From positions 1 through 64,000 of the forward strand of contig JAKSNP010000002.1 in assembly GCA_024399655.1 (NCBI GenBank): a stretch of 64,000 bases of DNA. The letters are read 5' to 3'. A program made the translations under genes and the position numbers. This document shows positions 8,134-17,028 of this stretch, piece after piece. This DNA comes from Paludibacteraceae bacterium (GTDB taxonomy: Bacteria > Bacteroidota > Bacteroidia > Bacteroidales > Paludibacteraceae). Each line of letters opens with the position of its first letter. Positions within the stretch are counted from its first letter, which is position 1. Below the pieces are notes generated by a model. It was not told the DNA's origin and made no database searches. It was given only the letters and a program-made list of their open reading frames with translations.

Positions 8134-9623
8134 TGGCAAATTTTCAGAAACTGACTCCTCGAAGCGAGGACTATTCAAAATGGTACAACGAACTGGTAGT
8201 GAAAGCCGACCTGGCTGAGCAATCCGCCGTACGCGGATGTATGGTGATCAAACCCTACGGCTACGCCATCTGGGAAACCATCCAGCAGGAGTTGGACCGC
8301 CGATTCAAGGAAGAAGGCGTAAAAAACGCCTATTTCCCTCTCCTTATCCCCAAATCATTCCTCAGCCGTGAGGCCGAGCACGTGGAAGGCTTCGCCAAAG
8401 AATGCGCCGTGGTGACTCACCATCGCCTGATGAACGATCCCAACGGCAAAGGCGTTGTGGTGGACCCCAACGCCAAGCTGGAAGAGGAACTGATTATCCG
8501 TCCCACCTCCGAAACCATCATCTGGTCAACCTACAAGAACTGGATTTCAAGTTATCGCGACCTGCCTATCCTGTGCAACCAATGGTGCAACGTGATGCGC
8601 TGGGAAATGCGTACCCGCCTCTTCCTCCGCACCGCCGAATTCCTCTGGCAGGAAGGACACACCGCCCACGCCACCAAGGAAGAAGCCGAGGACTACGCTC
8701 GCACGATGCTGAATGTATATGCCGACTTTGCCGAAAACGTGATGGCTATTCCCGTTATCAAGGGCGTCAAGTCGCCCAACGAACGCTTTGCCGGAGCGCT
8801 CAACACCTACTGTATCGAAGCCATGATGCAGGACGGCAAGGCGCTGCAGGCCGGTACGAGCCACTTCCTGGGGCAGAACTTCGCCAAATCGTTTGACGTG
8901 CAGTTCCTCAGCAAAGAAAACAAATACGAATACGTATGGGCTACCTCGTGGGGAGTATCCACCCGTCTGATGGGTGCGCTGATCATGACCCACTCCGACG
9001 ACAACGGTCTGGTGCTGCCGCCGGCATTGGCTCCTATCCAAGTGGTGATCGTGCCTATCTTCAAAAAACAGGACGACCTCGATCAACTGATGACCCGCAT
9101 CGCTCCGCTGGCCGACCGGCTCAAGCAAATGGGTATCCGCGTGAAAGTGGACACCAGCGACAAAGCCACTCCGGGATTCAAGTTTGCCGACTACGAACTG
9201 AAAGGCGTTCCCGTACGCCTCGCGATGGGCGGACGTGACCTGCAGAACGGCACCATCGAAATCGCCCGACGCGACACGATGAGCAAGGAAACCGTAGCCA
9301 TCGACGGCATTGAAGATATGATCAAGGGGCTGCTCGACGAAATCCAGGCCAACTGCTACAAGAAAGCCCTTGACTACCGCATCGCCCAAACACGCGAATG
9401 CGATTCATACGAAGAATTCAAAGAAGAAATCAAAAAAGGCGGGTTCCTGCTCTGCCACTGGGACGGCACAGCCGAAACGGAAGAGAAAATCAAGGAGGAG
9501 ACCAAAGCCACTATCCGCTGCATACCTCTGGAAGCTCTGCCCGGCTACAAAGAAGAACCCGGCAAATGTATGGTTACCGGCAAACCCTCGGCCAAACGAG
9601 TGGTGTTCGCCATCGCCTATTGA
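8133..9623 (+). CDS. proS: Prolyl-tRNA synthetase, archaeal/eukaryotic-type short form
   Basis: ProS (496 aa) attaches proline to tRNA-Pro. It is the class II short form without the bacterial-type editing insertion: start [19 protein letters not shown], motif 2 region ([32 protein letters not shown]), [15 protein letters not shown] with motif 3 ([12 protein letters not shown]), then an anticodon-binding domain ([10 protein letters not shown] onward) and a C-terminal zinc-type domain ending KRVVFAIAY. This form is usual in Bacteroidota. The start overlaps the pdxB stop. A tRNA-Pro(CGG) gene is also in the window, at 51374. Confidence 0.97.
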   Translation: MANFQKLTPRSEDYSKWYNELVVKADLAEQSAVRGCMVIKPYGYAIWETIQQELDRRFKEEGVKNAYFPLLIPKSFLSREAEHVEGFAKECAVVTHHRLMNDPNGKGVVVDPNAKLEEELIIRPTSETIIWSTYKNWISSYRDLPILCNQWCNVMRWEMRTRLFLRTAEFLWQEGHTAHATKEEAEDYARTMLNVYADFAENVMAIPVIKGVKSPNERFAGALNTYCIEAMMQDGKALQAGTSHFLGQNFAKSFDVQFLSKENKYEYVWATSWGVSTRLMGALIMTHSDDNGLVLPPALAPIQVVIVPIFKKQDDLDQLMTRIAPLADRLKQMGIRVKVDTSDKATPGFKFADYELKGVPVRLAMGGRDLQNGTIEIARRDTMSKETVAIDGIEDMIKGLLDEIQANCYKKALDYRIAQTRECDSYEEFKEEIKKGGFLLCHWDGTAETEEKIKEETKATIRCIPLEALPGYKEEPGKCMVTGKPSAKRVVFAIAY

Positions 9624-9671
9624 TATCCCGCATCAATTTACTCCAAACTAAAATAACAAACAACTTGAAAT

Positions 9672-10196
9672 ATGAAAAAAATTGCCTTTTTTATGGCTCT
9701 GGCCCTCGTATTGGGTATGAGCTCCTGCGGTAAGAAAGCCGCCGAGAATGTAAAAACCACCGAAGAAGTGATCGCTCAAGCCGCTGAGCTGGTGGACAGT
9801 GAAGTAACAGTGGAAGGAATCTGCGTAGGCGTATGCAAACATACCGGTCGCAAAGCATTCCTGCAGGACACTGCCGACGGCAACGTGCTGTTTATTGCCG
9901 CAGCTGACGAGATGGAGCCCTTCGCTCAGGAAGCAGTAGGACAAACCATCCGCGTGAAAGGCGTGATGAAAGCTATCATCAACGAGCCCGCCGAAGCCGA
10001 AGAGGTAACGGAAGAAATGCCCGCTGAAGACACCACTGCCGCTGTGGAAGAAGTGAATCCCGCTGTAGCCAATGAAGAAATGATTGTGGAAAAAGAGGAA
10101 TGCCAAATTGAGAATCCCTGCTGCGAGAAAGAGCAGAAAGCCATGAGCGCCAATATCATCTACTACGTAGAGGCTACCTCTTACGAAATTCTATGA
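9672..10196 (+). CDS. Lipoprotein with OB-fold-like domain
   Basis: A 174-residue lipoprotein: leader MKKIAFFMALALVLGMSSC with Cys-19. After it comes a domain with the rhythm of a small OB-fold (VDSEVTVEGICVGVCKHTGRKAFLQDT, then VGQTIRVKGVMKAII), resembling periplasmic tRNA_anti-like/BOF proteins. The next section is strongly acidic (Glu-rich, residues about 110-140), and four cysteines lie near the C-terminus (CQIENPCCEKEQ). The start is 48 nt behind proS, so it is probably in the proS operon. The fold is an inference from pattern and the function is unknown. Confidence 0.7.
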   Translation: MKKIAFFMALALVLGMSSCGKKAAENVKTTEEVIAQAAELVDSEVTVEGICVGVCKHTGRKAFLQDTADGNVLFIAAADEMEPFAQEAVGQTIRVKGVMKAIINEPAEAEEVTEEMPAEDTTAAVEEVNPAVANEEMIVEKEECQIENPCCEKEQKAMSANIIYYVEATSYEIL

Positions 10197-10205
10197 AAGA
10201 CAGAC

Positions 10206-10730
10206 ATGGCTGAACCCCGATTCATACTGATTGCCGAAGAAGGCGAACGCCAATTGGTGGAACGTGCCCTTCCCGGATTGGACTGGCCCGTTGTGGTAAC
10301 CGGCGTGGGCGGCGTGAATATCATCCGATCGCTGCAGCAACTGCCCCGTGAAGCTACAATCATCAATATAGGCTACGCCGGCAGCAGCAATTTTGAGATA
10401 GGAAGTTGGGTGGAAGTGACCGAATCACGGGTAAATCACCCCAATTGCACCTATCCCGAACCCGTATTGCCCTTGACCCCGCTGAGCGAAGTGCTGGCGG
10501 AAATCAACTATACGGACCTGCTGAAGGACGAGACGATGAAGACTCCGATACGCGCGGTGGATTACACCAATTCGGATTTCGTATTGGCTTCCGACTATCG
10601 CGATTGCACGTTTGATATGGAACTGGCCTTTATCATGGCTTTCGGATTCAAGCGTGTTTGCTCCATCAAGTATGTAAGCGACAACCTCTCGTTGCATGCC
10701 TATCACGAAATGACACAAGGCGTCAACTGA
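10206..10730 (+). CDS. Nucleoside phosphorylase-like protein
   Basis: A 174-residue protein resembling the PNP/UDP phosphorylase superfamily (MTA/SAH nucleosidase branch) in compact form: VVTGVGGVNIIRSL, INIGYAGSS and FDMELAFIMAFGF correspond to the phosphate/base-loop glycines and the ME(L/G)A ribose-binding motif, and KYVSDNL matches the usual strand with the catalytic Asp. It is about 50 residues shorter than MtnN, so the substrate is uncertain. It starts 9 nt after the preceding lipoprotein gene and is followed by a strong hairpin, so it ends the proS operon. Confidence 0.7.
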   Translation: MAEPRFILIAEEGERQLVERALPGLDWPVVVTGVGGVNIIRSLQQLPREATIINIGYAGSSNFEIGSWVEVTESRVNHPNCTYPEPVLPLTPLSEVLAEINYTDLLKDETMKTPIRAVDYTNSDFVLASDYRDCTFDMELAFIMAFGFKRVCSIKYVSDNLSLHAYHEMTQGVN

Positions 10731-10752
10731 TCGGACACAGACAGATGACAAC

Positions 10753-10790
10753 AGCGACATCCGCCCCCGTATAAGAAAGCGGATGTCGCT
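10753..10790 (+). terminator. Terminator hairpin after the proS operon
   Basis: AGCGACATCCGC (10753-10764) pairs perfectly over 12 bp with GCGGATGTCGCT (10779-10790). An AT-rich tract follows but no long T-run. Confidence 0.75.
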
Positions 10791-10861
10791 AATTTATATA
10801 GGCAAAGAAGCACTAAAATAAAGTGGCTCATTCTAAAAAATTAATCAATATCTCTCATAAA

Positions 10862-10892
10862 TTTGCATCAATCAAAAAAAACACTATCTTTG
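10862..10892 (+). promoter_or_regulatory. Promoter of the AT-rich four-gene operon
   Basis: TTTG at 10862-10865, 19 nt, TATCTTTG at 10885-10892. The first start codon is at 10960. No other consensus pair was seen before the four closely packed genes. Confidence 0.75.
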
Positions 10893-10959
10893 CAGTCTAT
10901 AAGAAAAATGTTGGAAATACATTCCCCAAATAAGTATTTATAATATAAAATATTTAAAA

Positions 10960-11643
10960 ATGTTACATTTTAAAAAAAACATTTACTTCAGTTTTATTCT
11001 TTTATTATCTGCATGTTCTAATCCATTCTTTCCTTCCTCTCCAAACACATATACATGTGATTGGACAGATTCGGTAAATGCATATTTTTATAATGTTTAT
11101 CTGCAATTGCCATGCGACCATTGCGATATTCCTTTTAATAGTAGTTACCTATCCATGTGGTTTCCTTGCTCTTCTTTTTACGACATTATGTATCGAATAA
11201 AAAATAATCCTGGAGTTAATAATGAGTCTTGTTCTTTTGATTGGTCTGTCACATTATGTAATAAAGAATGTTTAAATAATATGCAGACTAGTAGAATATA
11301 TTTAAATCAAGATAATTTCCAAAATAGACTTTTTAATGGAGATATCTTAGAAACATCACCTATGATACATAATTCCAATATTACACCATATGATTATAAA
11401 CACCAAATTAAATTTCAAATATATAATGTTTATAATGAAGAAACTGATGAATATGGGACATTGACATGGACAAAAAATTGGTTGGCAACATCAAATGATG
11501 CGATGTGGTTGAACTCATATTGGCAATTTATCTGTATAAATAATACAGAATATGATTCCGAACAAACTTATATGAGTTTTAATCCCAATAGGAATTTAGG
11601 ACACAGATATATTTATATTCACAATCATTTTGAATGGAATTAA
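10960..11643 (+). CDS. Hypothetical lipoprotein, 227 aa (operon gene 1)
   Basis: Function not recognised. The leader (YFSFILLLSAC, Cys-20) predicts a lipoprotein. The mature part is rich in Asn, Tyr, Trp and Cys; the paired cysteines (CDHCD near residue 52; CSFDWSVTLCNKEC near 90-103) suggest disulfides outside the cytoplasm. The gene is strongly AT-rich with AT-ending codons, in clear contrast to proS and nadB on either side. Two nucleotides separate its stop codon from the next start. It is the first gene of a tight cluster of four exported proteins. Confidence 0.75.
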   Translation: MLHFKKNIYFSFILLLSACSNPFFPSSPNTYTCDWTDSVNAYFYNVYLQLPCDHCDIPFNSSYLSMWFPCSSFYDIMYRIKNNPGVNNESCSFDWSVTLCNKECLNNMQTSRIYLNQDNFQNRLFNGDILETSPMIHNSNITPYDYKHQIKFQIYNVYNEETDEYGTLTWTKNWLATSNDAMWLNSYWQFICINNTEYDSEQTYMSFNPNRNLGHRYIYIHNHFEWN

Positions 11644-11644
11644 T

Positions 11645-12544
11645 ATGAAAAAAATTATTATTTTTTTCTTTGTTATCATTGTAATTGGATGTCAAAAAAA
11701 TAGCATTCAAAACGATAATAATGCAATTCAACAATTGCCTATAAAGTACAATATTCTTATTGACGCACCATATGATTCAAAATATATAAAGGCATTAACT
11801 GCTAGTAAACTTTTTGGAGAATATACATTTAACGACTGTTCACAAAACCAAGCAGATACAACTATTCGCTCATTCGTATATAATTTTGATGACAATAATT
11901 TTTACGATAATAAAAATAATTTTTATATCCATCTGCACGATAGCATTAGCAAAACTGAGATAGATGGGAAAAAATCATATACTCTCATTCGATATTATAC
12001 ACCATCGTCAACACCATCTGCACACCTAGTCAATTACAATTCAAATAGTTATTCTATTGAATTACAATCGGCTCAACCTATTTATTTGATTCGACCAATT
12101 GGCGGGAGTTGTCAGCGTATTCCATTTTGTTATTATGACAATATGGAAATAGAATGGAATGCTGATATAAACAATCCGAATGGAGTTTTAATATTAGTAG
12201 AATGGACTGGATCAACACTTAATGGCGTTTGTAATACTAATTCAACTATTTTAGGTATTGATTTAGTAGAAGATATAGGAACAACCGTTCTTGATAATGA
12301 AATTTTCAATGATATTCCAGATGAAGCATTAGTGAATCTATGGCTCATTAGAGGAAATATTGTAGAATTTGAACAAAATAATTGCACAAGCATAAACGAT
12401 ATAATAGATTCATTGGCAGTCCACCAAGAAGATTATGTTGATTTTATTAATAACAATCCTGATTTTTTATTAAACCTTTTAGATGTAATCGCTGTTAATG
12501 GTGCGATTGCAGTTCTTCCATTTTATCTCATTCGGGAACTATAA
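11645..12544 (+). CDS. Hypothetical lipoprotein, 299 aa (operon gene 2)
   Basis: Function not recognised. ATG 11645 is chosen because it gives a clean lipoprotein signal (MKKIIIFFFVIIVIGC, Cys-16); an upstream in-frame ATG at 11630 lies inside the previous gene. The mature protein has a beta-rich first part, a central SCQRIPFCYYDNMEIEW stretch, and a more hydrophobic C-terminal end (DFLLNLLDVIAVNGAIAVLP) that could be a helix pair or a membrane-associated segment. The stop codon overlaps the start of the S41 peptidase gene by one base, so translation is coupled. Strongly AT-rich. Confidence 0.75.
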   Translation: MKKIIIFFFVIIVIGCQKNSIQNDNNAIQQLPIKYNILIDAPYDSKYIKALTASKLFGEYTFNDCSQNQADTTIRSFVYNFDDNNFYDNKNNFYIHLHDSISKTEIDGKKSYTLIRYYTPSSTPSAHLVNYNSNSYSIELQSAQPIYLIRPIGGSCQRIPFCYYDNMEIEWNADINNPNGVLILVEWTGSTLNGVCNTNSTILGIDLVEDIGTTVLDNEIFNDIPDEALVNLWLIRGNIVEFEQNNCTSINDIIDSLAVHQEDYVDFINNNPDFLLNLLDVIAVNGAIAVLPFYLIREL

Positions 12545-13617
12545 TGCACCAACTCAAAATATACATATTATTATCGATGCCGGTTATATGTACAATATAT
12601 CCATCTTGCACAAAATTACTGCTTATAGAAGACACTCCCGCTAATAATTTTAGTGTATTTTGGGAAACTATGGATACTAGATATTGTAATTTTGAGGAAC
12701 ACGCATTAGACTGGGATAGTATATTCAATTTATACTGGGATTCTGCTCAAAAAGCACATTCTAATGAAGAACTTATTCCAATATTTGATTCAATTATACA
12801 ATCTGTGGCAGATTATCATCTAAGTATTCATACTCCAAATATAAGCATATACAAACCATTGCCCGTTACATACGATTATCCTCTCATATACGCTACAAAT
12901 ATTACGGGAAGAAACTTTTTTGCGGATTCTCTCATTTTGTATTCACCCAACATTTTAGCCGGACAGCTACAAAAAAGTGCCGATGGCGATATTCAAGCAG
13001 AAAATCAGAACTACGGATATATCCATATCCATTCTTTCGCCAATACTGATGATATTACGTGTTATAAATCCACTTTGCAGGCTATTCAAACGAAGTCTGT
13101 AAAAGGAATAATTGTTGACCTACGAGGAAATAACGGTGGGCAATTAGTGTGTGTTGAAGCATTTGTATCGAATTTCTATTCAGGGAAACGAATCCTTTAT
13201 CAAACATGTAGTCGAGAATCAAAGGATAACCGAACGAAAATGACTCCCTTTCAAGACTATTCCCAATCCGGTGAAAATACAATTCCCGATGATCTTCCGA
13301 TTATTATCATCATCAATGCCGAGGTATATAGTGCAGCCAACATTTGCGCATATATATTAGCCACTTTCCCTAATAGCATGATTATCGGCAGTTCAAGTTC
13401 ATCCGGAGGAGGAACGTCTTCTATTGAACAATTCTTACCTAACGGATGGGTTATGAGCTGTCCAATGGACATGAAATGTTATGTTAATGGTCTATCATGT
13501 GAACTACCTCTAGAACCTGATTACTTGATAGAAGCAAACAACCTAATAAGTGGCAATATTCAATGGAATAGTTGTGTGGAAACGGCAATAGAATTGATAG
13601 ATTCACTTAATGAATAA
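12544..13617 (+). CDS. S41 family peptidase (C-terminal-processing type), exported
   Basis: A 357-residue peptidase of the tail-specific/C-terminal-processing S41 family. Seen are a hydrophobic leader with a possible lipobox (IYPSC, Cys-22), the N-terminal helical region, and the core motifs: GYIHIHSF, then VKGIIVDLRGNNGGQL, then INAEVYSAANI, where the Ser after Tyr is in the nucleophile position of the family, then a Gly/Ser-rich GSSSSSGGGTSS stretch. No clear PDZ domain is visible, which is common in short Bacteroidota S41 proteins. Likely acts in the periplasm or at the outer membrane. It overlaps the next gene by 8 nt. Confidence 0.85.
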   Translation: MHQLKIYILLSMPVICTIYPSCTKLLLIEDTPANNFSVFWETMDTRYCNFEEHALDWDSIFNLYWDSAQKAHSNEELIPIFDSIIQSVADYHLSIHTPNISIYKPLPVTYDYPLIYATNITGRNFFADSLILYSPNILAGQLQKSADGDIQAENQNYGYIHIHSFANTDDITCYKSTLQAIQTKSVKGIIVDLRGNNGGQLVCVEAFVSNFYSGKRILYQTCSRESKDNRTKMTPFQDYSQSGENTIPDDLPIIIIINAEVYSAANICAYILATFPNSMIIGSSSSSGGGTSSIEQFLPNGWVMSCPMDMKCYVNGLSCELPLEPDYLIEANNLISGNIQWNSCVETAIELIDSLNE

Positions 13618-14455
13618 ATATATCCGACATATCCTTCTGTGCGCAATAGGGGCATTCGTTTTACCCAACCTTATTGCTCAGGAACATTATGATATATTTG
13701 ATATATCCTTTGGCGCAAGCACAGGAAGTTTTCAATCCGATTGTTTAGCGCCTGTCGGTTTAGAGTTCACTGCAGGTAATTTCAGCTTTGAATGGAGTGA
13801 AATTCGAACAAAAGGAGAAATAAATGCATGCCTATATGGTCAGTTTGGTATAAATCAAACAGATAAATATAATTACTTCATTAACCTATTCGGAGCTAAA
13901 AGAATTGAACAGAATCAAATACGGGTTAAAGCATCTTGGGTATGGCATCTCACTATTCCTGCCAATCATTGGCACCTTCGAATAGGGCCGGAGTTGACAG
14001 CAGAAGGATTATGGCAATATATGGCACCTGCCAATCATACAAACATTTGGTTTATTCCGTATATGCACCTGTATATGGCAATAGGTCCGACTATCAAAAC
14101 CGATTTTCACTCGCATCGTTTTGGTATTGAATGCCAACTATCATTTCCTATTTGCCTTTTTGGCGTCTTCCCGCAATCAAATAATCTTATTGGAAAAAGC
14201 CATTATGGGCAAACCAGAAGTTACATTATTCAACAAGCAATTCGACCTAATACATTTGCCGGGATATGGAATTATATAAACCCTATATTGGAAACATCTG
14301 TTAGTTACCGAATATACGATTCCCCACCTATGTCGATAGATTTATATATAAAATACACACCTAATTATGTATATTATAATCTAAAAGACAATATTGCTTC
14401 TTATCTTTCCCATAATATATCATTAGGATGCCAATTTGTATTCAATAATCCTTGA
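13610..14455 (+). CDS. Predicted outer-membrane beta-barrel protein, 281 aa
   Basis: The signal peptide (LLCAIGAFVLPNLIAQ, cleavage near residue 23) is followed by alternating hydrophobic/aromatic strands, many with Trp/Tyr girdles (for example FSFEWSEIRTKGEINACLYGQFGI), ending in strand-like ISLGCQFVFNN with an aromatic near the C-terminus. This pattern fits a small outer-membrane barrel; no named family was recognised. It overlaps the S41 peptidase gene by 8 nt and ends the AT-rich operon, so the peptidase and barrel probably work together in the envelope. Confidence 0.65.
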   Translation: MNKYIRHILLCAIGAFVLPNLIAQEHYDIFDISFGASTGSFQSDCLAPVGLEFTAGNFSFEWSEIRTKGEINACLYGQFGINQTDKYNYFINLFGAKRIEQNQIRVKASWVWHLTIPANHWHLRIGPELTAEGLWQYMAPANHTNIWFIPYMHLYMAIGPTIKTDFHSHRFGIECQLSFPICLFGVFPQSNNLIGKSHYGQTRSYIIQQAIRPNTFAGIWNYINPILETSVSYRIYDSPPMSIDLYIKYTPNYVYYNLKDNIASYLSHNISLGCQFVFNNP

Positions 14456-14493
14456 ATCAAAAGATTGGCTCATATTCTTTTCCTCTGCAAACC

Positions 14494-15201
14494 TTATACC
14501 ATTCGGCGGATAGAAGCCAAATGGTGGGTGTATTCGTCGGGCGAGACTTTGATGCCGAATTCATCAATTTCATCACGTCTTACCCACCCCGAGCAATGCA
14601 TCACTTCATGATTGCTCAGCAATATACCCACATGCGAAATATGAGTGCGTGAAGGATCTATATCAGCGTGGTTGAAGAACACCAGATCACCGGCTTCAGC
14701 CTCGGCCAGAGAGGCTACAGGAGTTCCTTGGGTGGCCTGCTCGGAAGCGTTGCGCAAAAGCGATATCCCGCATAATTTGAACACCACCTGAGTAAGTCCC
14801 GAACAGTCGAATCCGAATTGATTCCTGCCGCCCCACAGATAGGGAGCGCCTTCCACTATATCATATACGAGAAGCAGCGTTTCGCGGTTGAGAGGCAAGG
14901 GGTGAGCGATCGTCCTATCACCGTCGAGTACCAAGCCTTTCTCCGTTTCGGTCGACATGCTCAGGCGCGGTGGACGCTTACAGGTATCCGGCCGGGCCGT
15001 CACCATCTTGAAATCCACCCATCCTTCCTGTCCGTCGGCCGTCAAGCGCACTTTATGCCAACGCGCTACCGATTGGAGCCGCACACACCGTTCGCCCCAA
15101 AGCATCTGGGTCAACTGCTCGGCTCCCTCACGCGCTTCCGCCCTTACGGGAACGACGGCCGCGCAAGCCCACATATATTCAGCGGATTCAGGCGTCACCA
15201 T
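14494..15201 (-). CDS. NlpC/P60 (C40) peptidase with SH3 domain
   Basis: A 235-residue protein. Residues about 20-75 look like a bacterial SH3 domain (MLWGERCVRLQSVARWHKVRLTADGQEGWVDF), and the C-terminal half is NlpC/P60: FGFDCSGLTQVVFK holds the catalytic Cys, ISHVGILL the catalytic His. Such enzymes cut gamma-D-Glu-diamino acid bonds in peptidoglycan peptides (YkfC-like). No clear signal peptide is present from this start, so it may act on recycled muropeptides in the cytoplasm. The start codon overlaps the nadB stop by 7 nt. Confidence 0.85.
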   Translation of the reverse strand: MVTPESAEYMWACAAVVPVRAEAREGAEQLTQMLWGERCVRLQSVARWHKVRLTADGQEGWVDFKMVTARPDTCKRPPRLSMSTETEKGLVLDGDRTIAHPLPLNRETLLLVYDIVEGAPYLWGGRNQFGFDCSGLTQVVFKLCGISLLRNASEQATQGTPVASLAEAEAGDLVFFNHADIDPSRTHISHVGILLSNHEVMHCSGWVRRDEIDEFGIKVSPDEYTHHLASIRRMV

Positions 15202-16796
15202 ACTTCGTTCGTATTGAAGTCAGCATGCTTGGGATAATCGATGGTGAAATGGAGACCGCGGCTCTCTTTGCGTTCCAGAGCCTGACGGGTAATGAGATAA
15301 CCCACGTTGATCATGTTGCGCAGTTCGCAAATCTCTTTGGTGGCTTTCACGCGCTTGAAGAGGTTTTCCGTCTCCTCATACAGCAGGTCGAGACGCTCCC
15401 AGGCACGATGCAGACGCAAATCGCTACGCACGATGCCCACATACGTACTCATGATCTGTCCCACTTCTTTCATATCCTGCGATATGAGCACATGCTCTTC
15501 ATTGGTCATTGTTCCTTCGTCGTTCCAATCGGGCACGCGCGTATTGAAATCATAGTTCTCGATCACGCTCAAGCTGTGCTTGGCTGCCGCATCCGCATAC
15601 ACCACCGCCTCAATCAATGAATTGCTGGCCAATCGGTTGCCTCCGTGCAAACCCGTACAGCTGCATTCGCCTACGGCATACAGACGATGTATGCTGCTTT
15701 CGGCATCCAGATTCACCTTGATTCCGCCGCACATATAGTGAGCACAGGGAGCCACCGGTATATATTCACGCGTGATATCTATACCGATACTGAGGCATTT
15801 CTCGTAGATATTGGGGAAATGGCGTTTGGTTTCCTCCGCATTTTTGTGAGTCACATCCAGGCACACATGATCCAGACCGTGGATTTTCATCTCGTTGTCG
15901 ATGGCACGGGCCACTATATCACGAGGCGCCAGACTGAGACGCTCGTCGTATTTCTGCATGAATTCCTCGCCGTTGGGCAGGCGCAACACTCCTCCGTAGC
16001 CGCGCATCGCTTCCGTGATCAGATAGGCGGGATGCGTCTCTCCCGGATGGAAAAGCGCCGTGGGGTGGAATTGCACGAACTCCATATCTTTCACCTGACC
16101 TTTCGCACGATAAACCATCGCTATACCGTCGCCCGTGGCTATATTGGGATTGGTGGTCGTGGCATATACGGCTCCCGTTCCGCCCGTGGCGATCAGGGTG
16201 ACGCGGCTCAGATAAGTGTCGATCTTCTGCGTATCGGGATTGAGAATATAAGCGCCATAGCATTCGATATCCGGCGTGCGGCGCGTAACGCAGATGCCCA
16301 GATGGTGTTGGGTGATGATCTCCACCGCAAAATGATTTTCCAGCACGTCGATAAAGGGATTGTTTCTTACGGCTTCCATCAGGCCACGCTGTATTTCGCG
16401 ACCGGTGTCGTCCGCATGATGAAGTATACGGAATTCGGAGTGACCGCCCTCGCGATGCAGATCGTAAGCGCCGTCAGCCTGCTTGTCGAAATTCACGCCC
16501 CAGTTCACCAGTTCCTCGATCTGCTTGGGGGCGTTGCGCACCACCTGCTCCACCGCCATCGGGTCGCTTATCCAGTCGCCGGCCACCATCGTATCGTGAA
16601 TATGCTTCTCAAAATCGTCCTTCATCAGATCGGTTACACTGGCGATGCCGCCCTGAGCCTTGGCCGTATTGGCCTCATCCAACGTGGTTTTGCAGCACAA
16701 AGCAATCGAATACTTGCCTGCACGGGCCACCTTTAGTGCGAAACTCATACCGGCAACTCCGCCGCCAATAATGAGAAAATCATACTTCTTGGTCAT
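15195..16796 (-). CDS. nadB: L-aspartate oxidase
   Basis: NadB (533 aa) oxidises L-aspartate to iminoaspartate, the first step of de novo NAD synthesis, using FAD. Signatures: N-terminal FAD Rossmann motif ([15 protein letters not shown]), the [11 protein letters not shown] segment, [13 protein letters not shown] and C-terminal [22 protein letters not shown] 16796 is chosen because it directly precedes the dinucleotide-binding motif and lies just behind the promoter at 16820; the upstream in-frame extension would include the promoter. nadA and nadC are not in the window. Overlaps the C40 peptidase gene. Confidence 0.95.
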   Translation of the reverse strand: MTKKYDFLIIGGGVAGMSFALKVARAGKYSIALCCKTTLDEANTAKAQGGIASVTDLMKDDFEKHIHDTMVAGDWISDPMAVEQVVRNAPKQIEELVNWGVNFDKQADGAYDLHREGGHSEFRILHHADDTGREIQRGLMEAVRNNPFIDVLENHFAVEIITQHHLGICVTRRTPDIECYGAYILNPDTQKIDTYLSRVTLIATGGTGAVYATTTNPNIATGDGIAMVYRAKGQVKDMEFVQFHPTALFHPGETHPAYLITEAMRGYGGVLRLPNGEEFMQKYDERLSLAPRDIVARAIDNEMKIHGLDHVCLDVTHKNAEETKRHFPNIYEKCLSIGIDITREYIPVAPCAHYMCGGIKVNLDAESSIHRLYAVGECSCTGLHGGNRLASNSLIEAVVYADAAAKHSLSVIENYDFNTRVPDWNDEGTMTNEEHVLISQDMKEVGQIMSTYVGIVRSDLRLHRAWERLDLLYEETENLFKRVKATKEICELRNMINVGYLITRQALERKESRGLHFTIDYPKHADFNTNEVW

Positions 16797-16819
16797 ATCG
16801 TATTTGTTTTTTGCGACTG

Positions 16820-16851
16820 CAAAATTACTCTTTTTTATTGATATGACCAAA
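16820..16851 (-). promoter_or_regulatory. nadB promoter
   Basis: Minus strand: TTTG at 16848-16851, 20 nt, TAATTTTG at 16820-16827. Leader to the ATG is about 20 nt. Confidence 0.8.
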
Positions 16852-16972
16852 TTTTTGAGGCAAAATCACCATAAAATCCGCCAAGCGCGAGGACTCGTCC
16901 TGCTTTCTACGCCTCAGCTCACCTACATCGTAGGATTTATTTTGCATTCAAAACAAGAAAAACGAAGCAAAA

Positions 16973-17004
16973 TTTGCAAGAACCATTTTTTTTTCGTACC
17001 TTTG
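16973..17004 (+). promoter_or_regulatory. parE promoter
   Basis: TTTG at 16973-16976, 20 nt, TACCTTTG at 16997-17004. The start codon is 25 nt downstream. Confidence 0.85.
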
Positions 17005-17028
17005 CACTCGAATTTAATTTGGGTAAAT

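Noticed and set aside
15645..16736. Open frame of 363 codons on the plus strand
   Set aside because: Antisense shadow of nadB.
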